This document shows, piece after piece, positions 26,028-35,011 of a stretch of 50,890 nucleotides of DNA. Positions within the stretch are counted from its first letter, which is position 1, and every line of letters starts with the position of its first letter. The stretch spans positions 1-50,890 of the forward strand of contig NZ_JAFBAT010000258.1 in the NCBI RefSeq assembly GCF_019247615.1, in the 5' to 3' direction. The notes below the pieces were generated by a model, which saw only the letters and a program-made list of their open reading frames with translations, was not told the DNA's origin and did not search any database. Made by a program: the position numbers and the translations under genes. This stretch comes from Mycobacterium sp. (GTDB taxonomy: Bacteria > Actinomycetota > Actinomycetes > Mycobacteriales > Mycobacteriaceae).

Positions 26028-26632
26028 GGTGCCGCCGGTTCCTGATACCCGATGTCGACGAGGCGGTCACCGTCGTAGGTCAGGGTGGTGACCGAGCACA
26101 AAGCGCATTCTCGTCGCCGCGGGTCGTGCCAGAGCCGCTTGCCGCTGAGGTGCCGCCGCAGGGTCCACACCGGCAGTTGGTGGCTGACGCACACCACCTC
26201 GTGGCCGGTGCCGCGGGCCCGCGCTTTCTCCACCGCGGTCGTCATCCGGGCCGCGATCTCCGCGTATGGCTCGCCCCAGGACGGGGTGAACGGGTTGCGC
26301 AGCCGCCACCAGAACCGCGGGTCGCGCCACGCCCCGTCACCCGGGCCCACGCGGCGGCCCTCGAAGAAGTTGGCCGATTCGATCAAGTCCGGGTCGGTCT
26401 CCACGGGGAGCCCGTGCCGGGCGGCGATGGGGGCGGCGGTCTCCTGTGCTCGCTGCAGGGGGGAGGCGATCACGGCGACGATGTCACGGTCGGCCAGCGC
26501 GTCGGCGACCGCGTCCGCCTGCGCCCGGCCCTTCTCGGAGAGGTGGTAGCCGGGCAGCCTGCCGTAGAGGACGCCGCTGGGGTTGTGCACCTCGCCGTGG
26601 CGCACGACGTGGATCCGAGTCTGCTCGCCCAT
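26024..26632 (-). CDS. Histidine phosphatase (phosphoglycerate mutase-like, Rv0525-like)
   Basis: 202 residues, the length of Mtb Rv0525. The phospho-histidine is in HVVRHGEVHNP (His12), the second Arg in ASPLQRAQETAAPIAA, and the second His in VVCVSHQLPVWTL. Missing glycolytic features and an irregular C-terminus suggest a phosphatase rather than a mutase. It is coupled on both sides: TGATG with hemL and ATGA with the thioredoxin gene. A link to haem or cytochrome assembly is only inferred from this coupling. Confidence 0.9.
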   Translation of the reverse strand: MGEQTRIHVVRHGEVHNPSGVLYGRLPGYHLSEKGRAQADAVADALADRDIVAVIASPLQRAQETAAPIAARHGLPVETDPDLIESANFFEGRRVGPGDGAWRDPRFWWRLRNPFTPSWGEPYAEIAARMTTAVEKARARGTGHEVVCVSHQLPVWTLRRHLSGKRLWHDPRRRECALCSVTTLTYDGDRLVDIGYQEPAAP

Positions 26633-27975
26633 CAGGTTCCCCCCGGGCGGCTGGCGCGGGCGGCCGCGTCCGCCGCGGCGGGTAGCGCGGCGGCGATCCG
26701 GTCGAATGCGCTGTCGTCGAGCGCCGTCGACACGAACCACGCCTCGAATGCGCTGCATGGCGGGTAGATGCCGGCGTTCAGCAGGGCATGGAAGAAGGGG
26801 GGATAACGCCACGTCTGGGTGGCGCGCGCGGACGCGAAGTCGGTCACCGGTGTCTCGGCGAAGAACAGGCTGAGCATGTTGCCTGCCCGTGAGATCTGGT
26901 GTGGCACAACGGCATTCGTCAGCGCATCGGCAAGCAACCCGGCGAGGCGGTCGGCGTTGGCGTCGAGGGCGGCGTAGACCGCTTCGTCGGCCGCGCGCAG
27001 CGTTGCCAACCCCGCGGCCACCGCCACCGGGTTGCCCGACAACGTGCCGGCCTGATACACCGGCCCCAGGGGCGCCAGCCGTTCCATCACGTCGGCCCGC
27101 CCGCCGAACGCGGCGGCCGGCAACCCGCCGCTCATCACCTTTCCAAAGGTGAACAGGTCGGCGGAGACGGGATCGATTCCGTACCAACCACTTCGGCTGA
27201 CGCGGAATCCCGTCATCACCTCGTCGAGGATCAGCAGCGCGCCGTGCTCGGCGGTGATCGCGCGCAACGCCGCGTTGTAGCCGGGTGCGGGCGGAACCAC
27301 GCCCATGTTGCCGGGGCTGGCCTCGGTGATCACGGCGGCGATCTGTTCGCCGAAACGGGCAAACGTCTGCCGCACGGCGTCGATGTCGTTGTAGGGCAAC
27401 ACGATTGTGTCGGCCGCGGCCGCGCCGGTGACGCCGGGCGATGAGGGCAGGCCCAGCGTCGCCACCCCGGAACCCGCGTCGGCGAGCAACGCATCGGCGT
27501 GCCCGTGATAGCAGCCCGAGAACTTGACGATCTTGGCCCTGCCGGTGAACCCGCGGGCCAGCCGGATCGCGCTCATGGTGGCCTCGGTGCCGGAGTTCAC
27601 CAACCGTATCCGCTCGACCGGTGCGACCCGCGCGATGATCTCGGCGGCCAGCTGGGTCTCCGCGGGCGTCGGAGCGCCGAACGACAGCCCGGAGGCGGCG
27701 GCTTCGGTGACGGCTTCGACGACCGCGGGGTGGGCGTGGCCCAGGATCATCGGTCCCCACGAGCAGACCAGGTCGACGTAGCGGTTGCCGTCGGCATCGG
27801 TGAGCCAGCACCCGCGGGCGGCGGTGATGAAGCGCGGCGTCCCGCCCACCGCCGTGAACGCACGCACGGGGGAGTTCACCCCGCCGGGAATGACGGCGCT
27901 GGCTTCGGCGAAAAGTCGGGCCGACGCCGCCACGGCCGCCGGGGCGTGCGCGGTCGCCTGGTCGCTGCTACCCAT
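26632..27975 (-). CDS. hemL: Glutamate-1-semialdehyde 2,1-aminomutase HemL
   Basis: 447 residues, a class III PLP aminotransferase converting glutamate-1-semialdehyde to 5-aminolevulinate. Motifs: [13 protein letters not shown] at the N-terminus, [45 protein letters not shown] (PLP Asp), and the Schiff-base Lys in [18 protein letters not shown]. The Mtb protein carries an extra stretch before [16 protein letters not shown] that is missing here. ATG 27975 is supported by the start MGSSDQAT, like Mtb. It heads the minus-strand operon running into cytochrome c assembly, linking haem supply to haem use. Confidence 0.97.
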   Translation of the reverse strand: MGSSDQATAHAPAAVAASARLFAEASAVIPGGVNSPVRAFTAVGGTPRFITAARGCWLTDADGNRYVDLVCSWGPMILGHAHPAVVEAVTEAAASGLSFGAPTPAETQLAAEIIARVAPVERIRLVNSGTEATMSAIRLARGFTGRAKIVKFSGCYHGHADALLADAGSGVATLGLPSSPGVTGAAAADTIVLPYNDIDAVRQTFARFGEQIAAVITEASPGNMGVVPPAPGYNAALRAITAEHGALLILDEVMTGFRVSRSGWYGIDPVSADLFTFGKVMSGGLPAAAFGGRADVMERLAPLGPVYQAGTLSGNPVAVAAGLATLRAADEAVYAALDANADRLAGLLADALTNAVVPHQISRAGNMLSLFFAETPVTDFASARATQTWRYPPFFHALLNAGIYPPCSAFEAWFVSTALDDSAFDRIAAALPAAADAAARASRPGGT

Positions 27976-28127
27976 GCCGATCAGTGTCCCAGCCCCCGCG
28001 GAACGTTCAACTACAGGGTGTAGCAGGAGGGTGTCAGGCGTCTTGCCGGTCCGGATTTCCTGGGCAGCCATCAGGTCCTTGCGCGCGGCCTCACGTTCGT
28101 GGGCGGCCGGGCGCCAGGAGGCGACAC

Positions 28128-28133
28128 TACGCT
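28128..28133 (+). promoter_or_regulatory. -10 element TACGCT, probable leaderless promoter
   Basis: TACGCT is followed by seven bases and then the GTG at 28141, without a ribosome binding site. It decides the start of the next gene. Confidence 0.4.
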
Positions 28134-28140
28134 CGACCGG

Positions 28141-29004
28141 GTGATACCGCAGGCGGCCGCCGACGTCGCCGCGGCCCGGGTCGCCGCGGTCCGCGAGGAC
28201 CCGGGCGGCCGGCTCGCGCTCATGCGCGAGCTCTACGAGGTCCCGGCCGAGGCGGACCGCGGGCATCTGCCGTTTCGGCAGGCGGCGTCGGCCTTCATGG
28301 GATGGCAGCTGCGCCGCGGGTTGCTCAACCCAAAGGGCGGGAGTCCGTGGTGGCGCGCGATCAACGAACGCCTGCTGCGTGACGGGTGGGAGGCCCGCGC
28401 CCTGGCCTTCGGCCATCCTGGCGGCCCCAGCTCGGCGGGGGTGGCCGCGTCGGTGGAGTTCATCCGGCGCCCGTCGGCCCAGCGCTGGTACCGGGCACAC
28501 AACATCAGCGTCGTCAGCGCGTACCTCGAACACCGGGAGCTCGCGTGGCGCGAGTCCCGCGTCGAACGTTTCTTCGTCAACCTGGTTTTGATGCGGGTCC
28601 TCTACGCCCACGCCTTGGTTGCCGCGCCGCGGCTCGCGCTCGGCTGGCTCGGCCCGGCCGGTCGGCCGCTCGGCGACCCTCGATTGGGCATGACCGGCAT
28701 CTTCTTGTCGCTGTCGCGGGTGCTGCCCGACCGCTACCCGCTCGGCGACGACCTGACGCCCTATTTGCGGGCCGAACACGGCGTCGCTCACCTGCTCGAC
28801 GTCGGGGTCATTCAGCCGCGAGTGGAACTGCTCTACGATTGGTCGTCGCGCGAACTGGCGATACCCGGTCTTCGGCGGCTGCTTGACGGCCAAACCCCTT
28901 GTTACGCATGGCCGGTGGATGACTGGGCCCCTTGGCATCCGCTGCCCTCCCGGCCGGCGCGGCTGGCGCGCGCGTTGCTGCCGCCGACGCGCCCGACGCC
29001 TTGA
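28141..29004 (+). CDS. Unrecognised protein, 287 residues
   Basis: I do not recognise a domain. The protein is soluble-looking, rich in Arg, Leu and Trp, with a possible hydrophobic central segment ([20 protein letters not shown]). Notable runs are [56 protein letters not shown], and [20 protein letters not shown] near the end. Codon use is like its neighbours, so it is not recent foreign DNA. GTG 28141 is chosen from the leaderless signal. Its stop overlaps the next ATG (TGATG), so it is coupled to a DUF385 protein. It is divergent from hemL. Confidence 0.75.
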   Translation: MIPQAAADVAAARVAAVREDPGGRLALMRELYEVPAEADRGHLPFRQAASAFMGWQLRRGLLNPKGGSPWWRAINERLLRDGWEARALAFGHPGGPSSAGVAASVEFIRRPSAQRWYRAHNISVVSAYLEHRELAWRESRVERFFVNLVLMRVLYAHALVAAPRLALGWLGPAGRPLGDPRLGMTGIFLSLSRVLPDRYPLGDDLTPYLRAEHGVAHLLDVGVIQPRVELLYDWSSRELAIPGLRRLLDGQTPCYAWPVDDWAPWHPLPSRPARLARALLPPTRPTP

Positions 29005-29432
29005 TGTCGCGCGGCCTGGCGAGTTGGATTGATGGCATGAAGATGCCTCAAGGGCTCGCGCGTTTCAACCGCCATGTCACCAATCCGGTTCAGCGGATGT
29101 GGGCGGGCTGGCTGCCCCCGTTCGCGATCATCGAGCACGTCGGTCGGCGCTCGGGCAAGCAGTACCACACGCCGGTAAATGCGTTCTACACCAGTGTGAA
29201 TGGCAAACCGGGGGTGGCCATCATGCTCACCTACGGCCCGGACCGCGATTGGCTGAAGAACCTCACCGCCGCGGGCGGCGGGCGGATGCGCCGCAACAGC
29301 AAGACCTTCGGCATCTCCGACCCCAAGGTGGTCAGCAAGGCGGAGGCTGCGGCGTACGTCACGGGCAGGGCGCGACCGATTTTTGCACGGCTCCCGTTCG
29401 AGCAGGCCGTGCTGTTTACCCGTACCCCCTAG
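29004..29432 (+). CDS. DUF385 / deazaflavin-dependent nitroreductase-family protein (Rv0523c-like)
   Basis: 142 residues from ATG 29004 (ATG 29037 is an alternative). The stretch [20 protein letters not shown], then [20 protein letters not shown], then [18 protein letters not shown] is the DUF385 pattern seen in Mtb Ddn relatives. The family binds F420 or other flavin-like cofactors and often reduces quinones or nitro compounds. Position matches Mtb Rv0523c. It overlaps the preceding stop by one base, so the two products may act together. Confidence 0.8.
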   Translation: MSRGLASWIDGMKMPQGLARFNRHVTNPVQRMWAGWLPPFAIIEHVGRRSGKQYHTPVNAFYTSVNGKPGVAIMLTYGPDRDWLKNLTAAGGGRMRRNSKTFGISDPKVVSKAEAAAYVTGRARPIFARLPFEQAVLFTRTP

Positions 29433-29552
29433 AAGCCCGGGTATCGCCCGTAACAAAAGTTCGCTCGGACGCGAACTGCTCAGCAGCAAAGCGACATCAA
29501 TCTCATAACGTTCGGGCGAAGGGAACACCGCAATGGTCAGGGTTGCTTGATC

Positions 29553-30332
29553 ATGCGTCGCTGGGCTGACAAGCAGCGCTGCCGCCGATCCGGCCTGGTC
29601 GGGATTGCCATACTCCTCGCGGGAAGCGGCGTGCTCGCGCCGGCATTCGCTTCGCCCGTCGCCGCCGCGGCGACCGGCACGGTGAAGGCGAGGACCGCGC
29701 GCATGTCGGACGCCACGCTGACCTCGAGGCAGGACGGCTGGTACCACCCCGGTGACCATCTGGCCCTCGTATGTTCCAAGCGCGGGGACGCCGTCAAGGG
29801 GTTCCGCAGTCCCGCGATTCCCGACGGTGGTTGGGACAACCTCTGGTACCAGACGTCGGACGGGCATTTCGTGGCCGACGTCGACATCGAGACCGGACCG
29901 TCCGGCGTGGCCGCGCCCGCGTGCCCCACCGATCCGGGCCCCGGCACAACGACTCGCCTCGACAATTTCGTCACCGCCGTCGCGGGCCAACAGATCGGTG
30001 ACGGGCAGTGCGTCGCCCTGATCCGCAAATATCTGGGCGACGTGTACGGCATCACCGATGCGGGCTGGGGCGACGCGTACGCGTACGGGAAAGGCGGCAC
30101 CGCCGGCAATCACCTGGAATCGCGGGGGTTCACCTGGTACCCAGGTGAGGACTTCGCCAACGGCGACATCCTGGTGTGGCGCCAGGACTCCCGCCTCGCG
30201 GGGCTTTCCTACGGCCATGTCGCCATCTGGTACGACGGCAAGATCTTCGATCAGCACTACAACGGCCGACTGACCGCCGGTTCGGATCCGTTCTCCGACT
30301 ATGGCTACGAGGGGTTTTGGCGAAAGGCATGA
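29553..30332 (+). CDS. Secreted CHAP-domain peptidoglycan hydrolase
   Basis: 259 residues. A signal peptide is clear (RRSGLVGIAILLAGSGVLAP to AFASPVAAAATG). Residues about 45-120 look like a small beta-rich binding domain (WYHPGDHLALVCSKRG, NLWYQTSDGHFVADVDI). The CHAP cysteine-amidase domain follows: catalytic Cys in IGDGQCVALIRKYLGDVYG, His in LSYGHVAIWYDGKIF, and a late polar residue in DQHYNGRL. Such proteins cut peptidoglycan amide bonds in the wall. ATG 29553 lacks a good ribosome binding site. Its 3' end overlaps the convergent gabP by 28 bases. I do not recall a counterpart at this place in Mtb. Confidence 0.85.
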   Translation: MRRWADKQRCRRSGLVGIAILLAGSGVLAPAFASPVAAAATGTVKARTARMSDATLTSRQDGWYHPGDHLALVCSKRGDAVKGFRSPAIPDGGWDNLWYQTSDGHFVADVDIETGPSGVAAPACPTDPGPGTTTRLDNFVTAVAGQQIGDGQCVALIRKYLGDVYGITDAGWGDAYAYGKGGTAGNHLESRGFTWYPGEDFANGDILVWRQDSRLAGLSYGHVAIWYDGKIFDQHYNGRLTAGSDPFSDYGYEGFWRKA

Positions 30333-31681
30333 GCCCGCCGTCCCAGTCCTCGCCGACGGCCCCGGGCAATGAAGTACACCACGATAACCACCGCCCATGA
30401 CAGCAAGGAAAGCCACAACTGGCTGCGCGCCGAGCGATCGAACGCCATCTGCACCAGCACGGCGGTGATCGCGGCGAGCGTGAGGATCGACAGCACCGGG
30501 AAGAACCACATCTTGACCCGCAATCGGTCCTCAGATGTCTTGCGGCGCAAGATGATCTGCGACAGCGCGATCAGCCAGTAGACGAACAATATGATGGCGC
30601 CCGACGAGTTGAGCAGGAACAGGAACACCGTGCCGGGTGACAGCCACGCCATGATGACGCATCCGAAGCCGATCGCCGACGAGCACAGGATCGCGATGTG
30701 GGGCACCCCGCGGCCGCTGAGGCGGACCAGCCGGGCCGGCGCCTCGCCCCGGCCGGCGACCACGAACAGCATGCGCGACGCGGTGTACAGCCCCGAGTTA
30801 AGGCACGACAGCACCGCGGTGAGCACGACGACGTTCATCACCTGATCCGCGCCGCGCAAGCCCATGTGCTTGAGCGCGGCGACGTACGGCGAGGCGCCCG
30901 CCTCCACCGAATCCCAAGGCTGGACGACCGTGAGCAGAAAGACCGACCCGACGAAGAAGATTCCGATGCGTGCCACCACCGATCGCGTCGCGCGCTGCAC
31001 GGCAAGCTCTGGGTCCCGGCTTTCCGCGGCGGCAACGGTGACGATCTCGGCACCGACCATCGAGAAGATCACCACGACAATGGCCGCGAAGACGGCCGCG
31101 ACGCCCTTGGGAAAGAACCCGCCGTGCGAGGTGAGGTTGGAGAAATCCGCGTGGTGGCCGGGCAGCAACCCGAGCGCGAACAGCGCGCCGACGACTAGGA
31201 AGATCGCGATGGTCGCGACTTTGATTCCGGCGAACCAGAATTCGAATTCGCCGAACGAGGAAACCGAGAACAGGTTTGTCGCGGTCATCAGTACCATCAG
31301 GCACAGCGACAGCAGCCACAGCGGCGCGTGGAACCAGTAGCCCAGGACTTTGCCGCCCGCGACGGCCTCGAAGCCGACGACGATCACCCAGAAGTACCAA
31401 TACAGCCAGGCGGCCGAGAACCCAGCCCAGCCACCCAGCGCGCTTCCGGCGTAGTCGGCGAACGACCCGGTGGAGGGGTTGGCCGCTGCCATCTCGCCCA
31501 GCATCCGCATCACCAGCACGATCAGCAGGCCGCACAACGCGTATGTCAGAAACGCGGCGGGGCCGGTGTCTTTGATGACGACGCCCGACCCGACGAAAAG
31601 GCCGGCGCCGATCACACCGCCGAGCGCGATCATGCTCAGCTGCCGCTGCGACAAGCCCTGGCGCAGTTGGGTGCTAGCCAT
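30305..31681 (-). CDS. gabP: Amino acid permease GabP (Rv0522-like)
   Basis: 458 residues, twelve-helix APC-superfamily amino-acid/proton symporter. The family signature near the N-terminus is QRQLSMIALGGVIGAGLFVG followed by SGVVIKDTGPAAFLTYALCG; also ANPSTGSFADYAGSALGGW and EIVTVAAAESRDPELAVQRA. It resembles GABA/proline permeases; the exact substrate is not fixed by sequence. ATG 31681 has GAGGGG upstream. Its 3' end runs 28 bases into the convergent CHAP hydrolase gene. It follows the methyltransferase gene after 36 bases. Confidence 0.92.
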   Translation of the reverse strand: MASTQLRQGLSQRQLSMIALGGVIGAGLFVGSGVVIKDTGPAAFLTYALCGLLIVLVMRMLGEMAAANPSTGSFADYAGSALGGWAGFSAAWLYWYFWVIVVGFEAVAGGKVLGYWFHAPLWLLSLCLMVLMTATNLFSVSSFGEFEFWFAGIKVATIAIFLVVGALFALGLLPGHHADFSNLTSHGGFFPKGVAAVFAAIVVVIFSMVGAEIVTVAAAESRDPELAVQRATRSVVARIGIFFVGSVFLLTVVQPWDSVEAGASPYVAALKHMGLRGADQVMNVVVLTAVLSCLNSGLYTASRMLFVVAGRGEAPARLVRLSGRGVPHIAILCSSAIGFGCVIMAWLSPGTVFLFLLNSSGAIILFVYWLIALSQIILRRKTSEDRLRVKMWFFPVLSILTLAAITAVLVQMAFDRSARSQLWLSLLSWAVVIVVYFIARGRRRGLGRRAHAFRQNPS

Positions 31682-31717
31682 TCGCGGCCCCTCGCAGCGC
31701 GCCGGCGTCGATCGTGG

Positions 31718-32458
31718 TCAGTCCAGGCGGGTGGCCACCACGGACCACACCGGCAGGTGCACCCGATGGTCTTCCAGCAGCGGGTCGATCACGCTCATCC
31801 GGTGCACCAGCGGCCGCATCCGGCGCAGGATCTCGCCCTGCTGCTCGGAGGCCGCCTTCTTCATGGCTTCGAAGGTTTCCGGCAGCAGGCGTGCCTGATA
31901 AGTGGTGACGCCGAGGTAGTCGATGCCCCATCCGCTGTCGCCCAGGACCTGCTTGAAGTTGTCTGCCGGCACGGCCGTCCATTGCAGGCCGTTGACGTTG
32001 TGGGGGCTGAACTCGAACATGTACAGCCGCGCGCCCGGGTTGGTGGCGCGGTGCAGTGCGTGCGCGTACCGGGCCTGGGTGGCGCCGTCGTTGAGGAACA
32101 CGTGATAGAAGGCGCTGTCGACGACGGTGTCGAAGCGGCCCTCGAATCCGTCGAGCCGGGTGGCGTCGGCGACCTGGAAATCGACGTCCACTCCGGCCAG
32201 CTCGGCGTTCCGCTTGGCGCGCTCTATGGCCGAGGGGGAATCGTCAACGCCGGTGGCCGAATACCCGTGCGCCGCATAGTAAATCGCGTGATGGCCGGTG
32301 CCGGTGCCGGGGTCGAGCACCTCGCCGCGGACCCCGCCGTAGGCGACCAATTGCTGCACCGCGGGTTGCGGGCCGCCGATGTCCCACGGGATTCGCCCGT
32401 CGGCGTCTTCCGTCCCGCTGTACAACGGCTCAAAACCGGCAACGTTCGCGTCAGTCAT
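31718..32458 (-). CDS. SAM-dependent methyltransferase (intact Rv0520/Rv0521-type)
   Basis: 246 residues, class I methyltransferase. SAM-binding motif I is EVLDPGTGTGHHAIYYAAHG, motif II is TGVDDSPSAIERAKRNAELA, with FQVADATRLDGFEGRFDTVV and the post-I region DSAFYHVFLND after it. The gene reads through as one frame; as I recall, the Mtb homologue is broken into two fragments, Rv0520 and Rv0521. ATG 32458 is supported by a leaderless -10 (TAGGCT) six bases upstream. The methyl acceptor is unknown; a small molecule is likely from the fold type. Confidence 0.87.
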   Translation of the reverse strand: MTDANVAGFEPLYSGTEDADGRIPWDIGGPQPAVQQLVAYGGVRGEVLDPGTGTGHHAIYYAAHGYSATGVDDSPSAIERAKRNAELAGVDVDFQVADATRLDGFEGRFDTVVDSAFYHVFLNDGATQARYAHALHRATNPGARLYMFEFSPHNVNGLQWTAVPADNFKQVLGDSGWGIDYLGVTTYQARLLPETFEAMKKAASEQQGEILRRMRPLVHRMSVIDPLLEDHRVHLPVWSVVATRLD

Positions 32459-32464
32459 TGGCTC

Positions 32465-32470
32465 AGCCTA
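32465..32470 (-). promoter_or_regulatory. -10 element TAGGCT, probable leaderless promoter
   Basis: On the minus strand TAGGCT is followed by six bases (GAGCCA) and then the methyltransferase ATG. Same arrangement as at fadD8 and esxF. Confidence 0.4.
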
Positions 32471-32504
32471 ACGACGAACGCGAGCGTTCACCCGCGAAGT
32501 CGAC

Positions 32505-33854
32505 TCAGAAGTACAGGTCGCGCTCGCGGATCAGCGCGGTGGCGACGATGCTGATCACCGCGGTGGCGACCAGATAGCCGCACGCCAGCCACGGCTTGCC
32601 GCCGGCGGCCGCGATCAGCGCGGTGAGGATCATCGGGGTGACGCCGGAGGCGTAGATGCCCGAGAACTGGTACACGAACGACAAACCGGTGTAGCGGGTG
32701 CGGGTCGGATACAGCGCCGAGTACAGCGTGCCCTGCGCGCCGTAGAACAGCGCGTGTACGACGCCGAACACGACCACCATCGCCAGCCCGAACCACAGCA
32801 GGTTCTTGGTGCCGAACAGCGCGAAGGCGGGAAACGCCGCCAGGCCGTAGCACGCCACACCGGCCAGATACACGCGACGCGCGCCGAACCGATCGGCCAG
32901 CACCCCCGACAGCGGCAGCAGCACGGCCATCAGCAGGGCCGCCACGGTAACGACCACCAGCACCGACACCCGGTGCAGGCCCAGCGCGCCGGTGGCGTAG
33001 CTGATCGCGAAGACACCCCAGGTGTTGAATGCCGAACCCTCCGCCCAGCGCGACAGCAGTCCCAGGACGGTGTTGCGCCTGCTGCGTGGTTCGCGCACGA
33101 TCTCGCGGATGGGCACCGCAGACGCGGCCTCGCGGTCCCGCTGCTCCTGGAGTGCCCGGAATGCCGGCGTCTCCTCCACCCGCAGCCGCACCAGGATGCC
33201 GATCGCAACCAGGACGAGGCTCAGCAGGAAGCCGATACGCCAGCCGTAGGCCAGAAACCGGGCCTGCCCCAGGGCGATCTGCAAGATCGCGAATATGCCT
33301 GTGCCCAAGGCTAATCCGAGCGCCAGGCCGATCTGTGGGATCGCACCGTAGCGGCCGCGCCGGTCCTCGGGGCTGTGCTCGACGGCGAGCAGCACCGCCC
33401 CGGCCCACTCGCCGCCCAGCGCCAGGCCCTGCAGGATGCGCAGCGTCAGCAGCAGCATCGGCGCCCAGGCACCGATCTGCGCGGCAGTCGGCAACACCCC
33501 GATCAGCGCGGTGGCGACGCCCATGATCAGCATCGTCAGCGCCAGGCTGCGTTTGCGGCCGATTCGATCGCCGATGTGGCCGAACACCAGGCCGCCGACC
33601 GGACGCATGACGAACCCGACGGCGAACGTCGCGAACGCCAACAGCGTTCCTACCAAGGAGCTTTCGCTCGGGAAGAAAACCCGATGGAAGACCAGCCCGG
33701 CGGCAGTGGCGTACAGGAAGAAGTCGTACCACTCCACGGTGGTGCCCAGCATGCTCGCCGCGACCACGATGCGCAGGCGGTGGCGACGTTCGGCGTCGGA
33801 TTCGTCGCGGATTTGCGGCGCGGCCAGCGCCGCGTCGGGCAAGGTGGTGGCCAT
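32505..33854 (-). CDS. MFS metabolite:H+ symporter (MHS family)
   Basis: 449 residues with twelve transmembrane segments. MHS-type signatures: ASMLGTTVEWYDFFLYATAA in helix 1, RPVGGLVFGHIGDRIGRKRS in loop 2-3, LRILQGLALGGEWAGAVLLA in helix 4, and EHSPEDRRGRYGAIPQIG after it. Relatives carry shikimate, citrate, betaine or other organic acids. The gene starts two bases after the stop of the SsuD-like gene, so the two are co-transcribed. The substrate may be an organosulfonate or its product (inference from the partner). Confidence 0.9.
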   Translation of the reverse strand: MATTLPDAALAAPQIRDESDAERRHRLRIVVAASMLGTTVEWYDFFLYATAAGLVFHRVFFPSESSLVGTLLAFATFAVGFVMRPVGGLVFGHIGDRIGRKRSLALTMLIMGVATALIGVLPTAAQIGAWAPMLLLTLRILQGLALGGEWAGAVLLAVEHSPEDRRGRYGAIPQIGLALGLALGTGIFAILQIALGQARFLAYGWRIGFLLSLVLVAIGILVRLRVEETPAFRALQEQRDREAASAVPIREIVREPRSRRNTVLGLLSRWAEGSAFNTWGVFAISYATGALGLHRVSVLVVVTVAALLMAVLLPLSGVLADRFGARRVYLAGVACYGLAAFPAFALFGTKNLLWFGLAMVVVFGVVHALFYGAQGTLYSALYPTRTRYTGLSFVYQFSGIYASGVTPMILTALIAAAGGKPWLACGYLVATAVISIVATALIRERDLYF

Positions 33855-33856
33855 GG

Positions 33857-35011
33857 CTAGTGTGCCGAGGCGACCGCGAACGGCGTCGCCGGTGCCGGTT
33901 GTGCGGTGCGAGTGGGGTGTTGCCACAAGCCTTTCCGCTCGAGCAGCGGCAAGACGCCCTCGCCGAACCAGTAGGCCTCCTCCAGGTGCGGATAGCCCGA
34001 CAGGATGAAGTGGGTGATGCCCAGCCGCGCGTACTCGGCCAGCCGCTCGGCCACCTCGGCGTGCGACCCGACCAGCGCGGTGCCCGCGCCGCCGCGCACC
34101 AGCCCCACCCCGGCCCACAGGTTCGGCCCGACCAGGAGCCGGCTGCTGTCACCGCCGTGCAGCTCCAACATGCGGCGCTGGCCCTCCGATTCGCTGCGCG
34201 CCAGGCTTGCCTGCACCCGCTCGACGTCGGCGGGGTCGACGGCCGCGAGCAATCGGTCGGCCTCGGCCCACGCAGCTTCGGCGGTGTCGCGGCTGATCAC
34301 GTGAATCCGCAAGCCGTACTGCAGGATCCGGCCGGCAGGGCTAGCCTGGGCGGCCAACCCGCGGATCCAGTCCAGCTTCTGCGCCACCGCCTTGCGCGGT
34401 TCGCCCCAGGTGAGGTAGACGTCGGAGTACTTGGCCGCGACCGGCCCGGCCGACGACGACGATCCGCCGAAGAACACCGCGGGGATCGGGTCCGGCGGGT
34501 TGTTGAGCTGCGCGCCCTCGACGCGAATGTGGTCTCCGGCGAACGCCACCGGTTCCCGCGAGGTCCAGAGCTGCCGCACCACGTGCAAGAACTCCGCGGT
34601 GCGCGCGTAGCGCGAATCCTTGTCCAGGTAGTCCCCGTAGGCGCGTTGTTCGTGCGGCTCACCGCCGGTCACGACGTTGAGCAGCAGCCGACCGGCCGAG
34701 TGTCGCTGGAAGGTTCCGGCCATCTGCGCGGCCAGGGTCGGGCTGAGCAACCCGGGACGGAACGCCACCAGGAACTTCAGCGTGTCGGTGCCCTCGATCA
34801 GCATCGCCGTCGTCAACCAGGCGTCCTCACACCACAATCCGGTCGGCGTGAGCACCGCCTCGAAACCGTTGTCTTCCGCGGCCGCGCAAATCTGCCGCAG
34901 GTAGCGCAAGGTCGCGGCCCGGTCGCCGTGCATCGCGGTGCCGTGGCCACCCGCTACCAGGTTGCGTGAGTCGCCATAGGTCGGCAAAAACCAGTGAAAC
35001 GCCAGGCTCAT
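33857..35011 (-). CDS. FMNH2-dependent alkanesulfonate monooxygenase-like (LLM class)
   Basis: 384 residues of the bacterial-luciferase-like family, closest in look to SsuD: LAFHWFLPTYGDSRNLVAGG, the catalytic-Cys region AVLTPTGLWCEDAWLTTAML, NVVTGGEPHEQRAYGDYLDK, FFGGSSSSAGPVAAKYSDVY (flavin phosphate site), and DTLKFLVAFRPGLLSPTLAA. SsuD releases sulfite from alkanesulfonates. ATG 35011 is chosen because GGGAGG lies directly upstream; ATG 35023 is four codons earlier. No flavin reductase or ABC importer sits beside it, so the MHS transporter may provide uptake. It is not part of the Mtb order here. Confidence 0.87.
   Translation of the reverse strand: MSLAFHWFLPTYGDSRNLVAGGHGTAMHGDRAATLRYLRQICAAAEDNGFEAVLTPTGLWCEDAWLTTAMLIEGTDTLKFLVAFRPGLLSPTLAAQMAGTFQRHSAGRLLLNVVTGGEPHEQRAYGDYLDKDSRYARTAEFLHVVRQLWTSREPVAFAGDHIRVEGAQLNNPPDPIPAVFFGGSSSSAGPVAAKYSDVYLTWGEPRKAVAQKLDWIRGLAAQASPAGRILQYGLRIHVISRDTAEAAWAEADRLLAAVDPADVERVQASLARSESEGQRRMLELHGGDSSRLLVGPNLWAGVGLVRGGAGTALVGSHAEVAERLAEYARLGITHFILSGYPHLEEAYWFGEGVLPLLERKGLWQHPTRTAQPAPATPFAVASAH

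Noticed and set aside
29459..29476. GTTCGC-TCGGAC-GCGAAC inverted repeat upstream of the CHAP gene
   Set aside because: Six-base arms of this type arise by chance in GC-rich DNA; there is no supporting promoter.
32476..32489. GAACGC-GA-GCGTTC inverted repeat after the MHS transporter gene
   Set aside because: The loop is too small and the stem too short for a convincing terminator.
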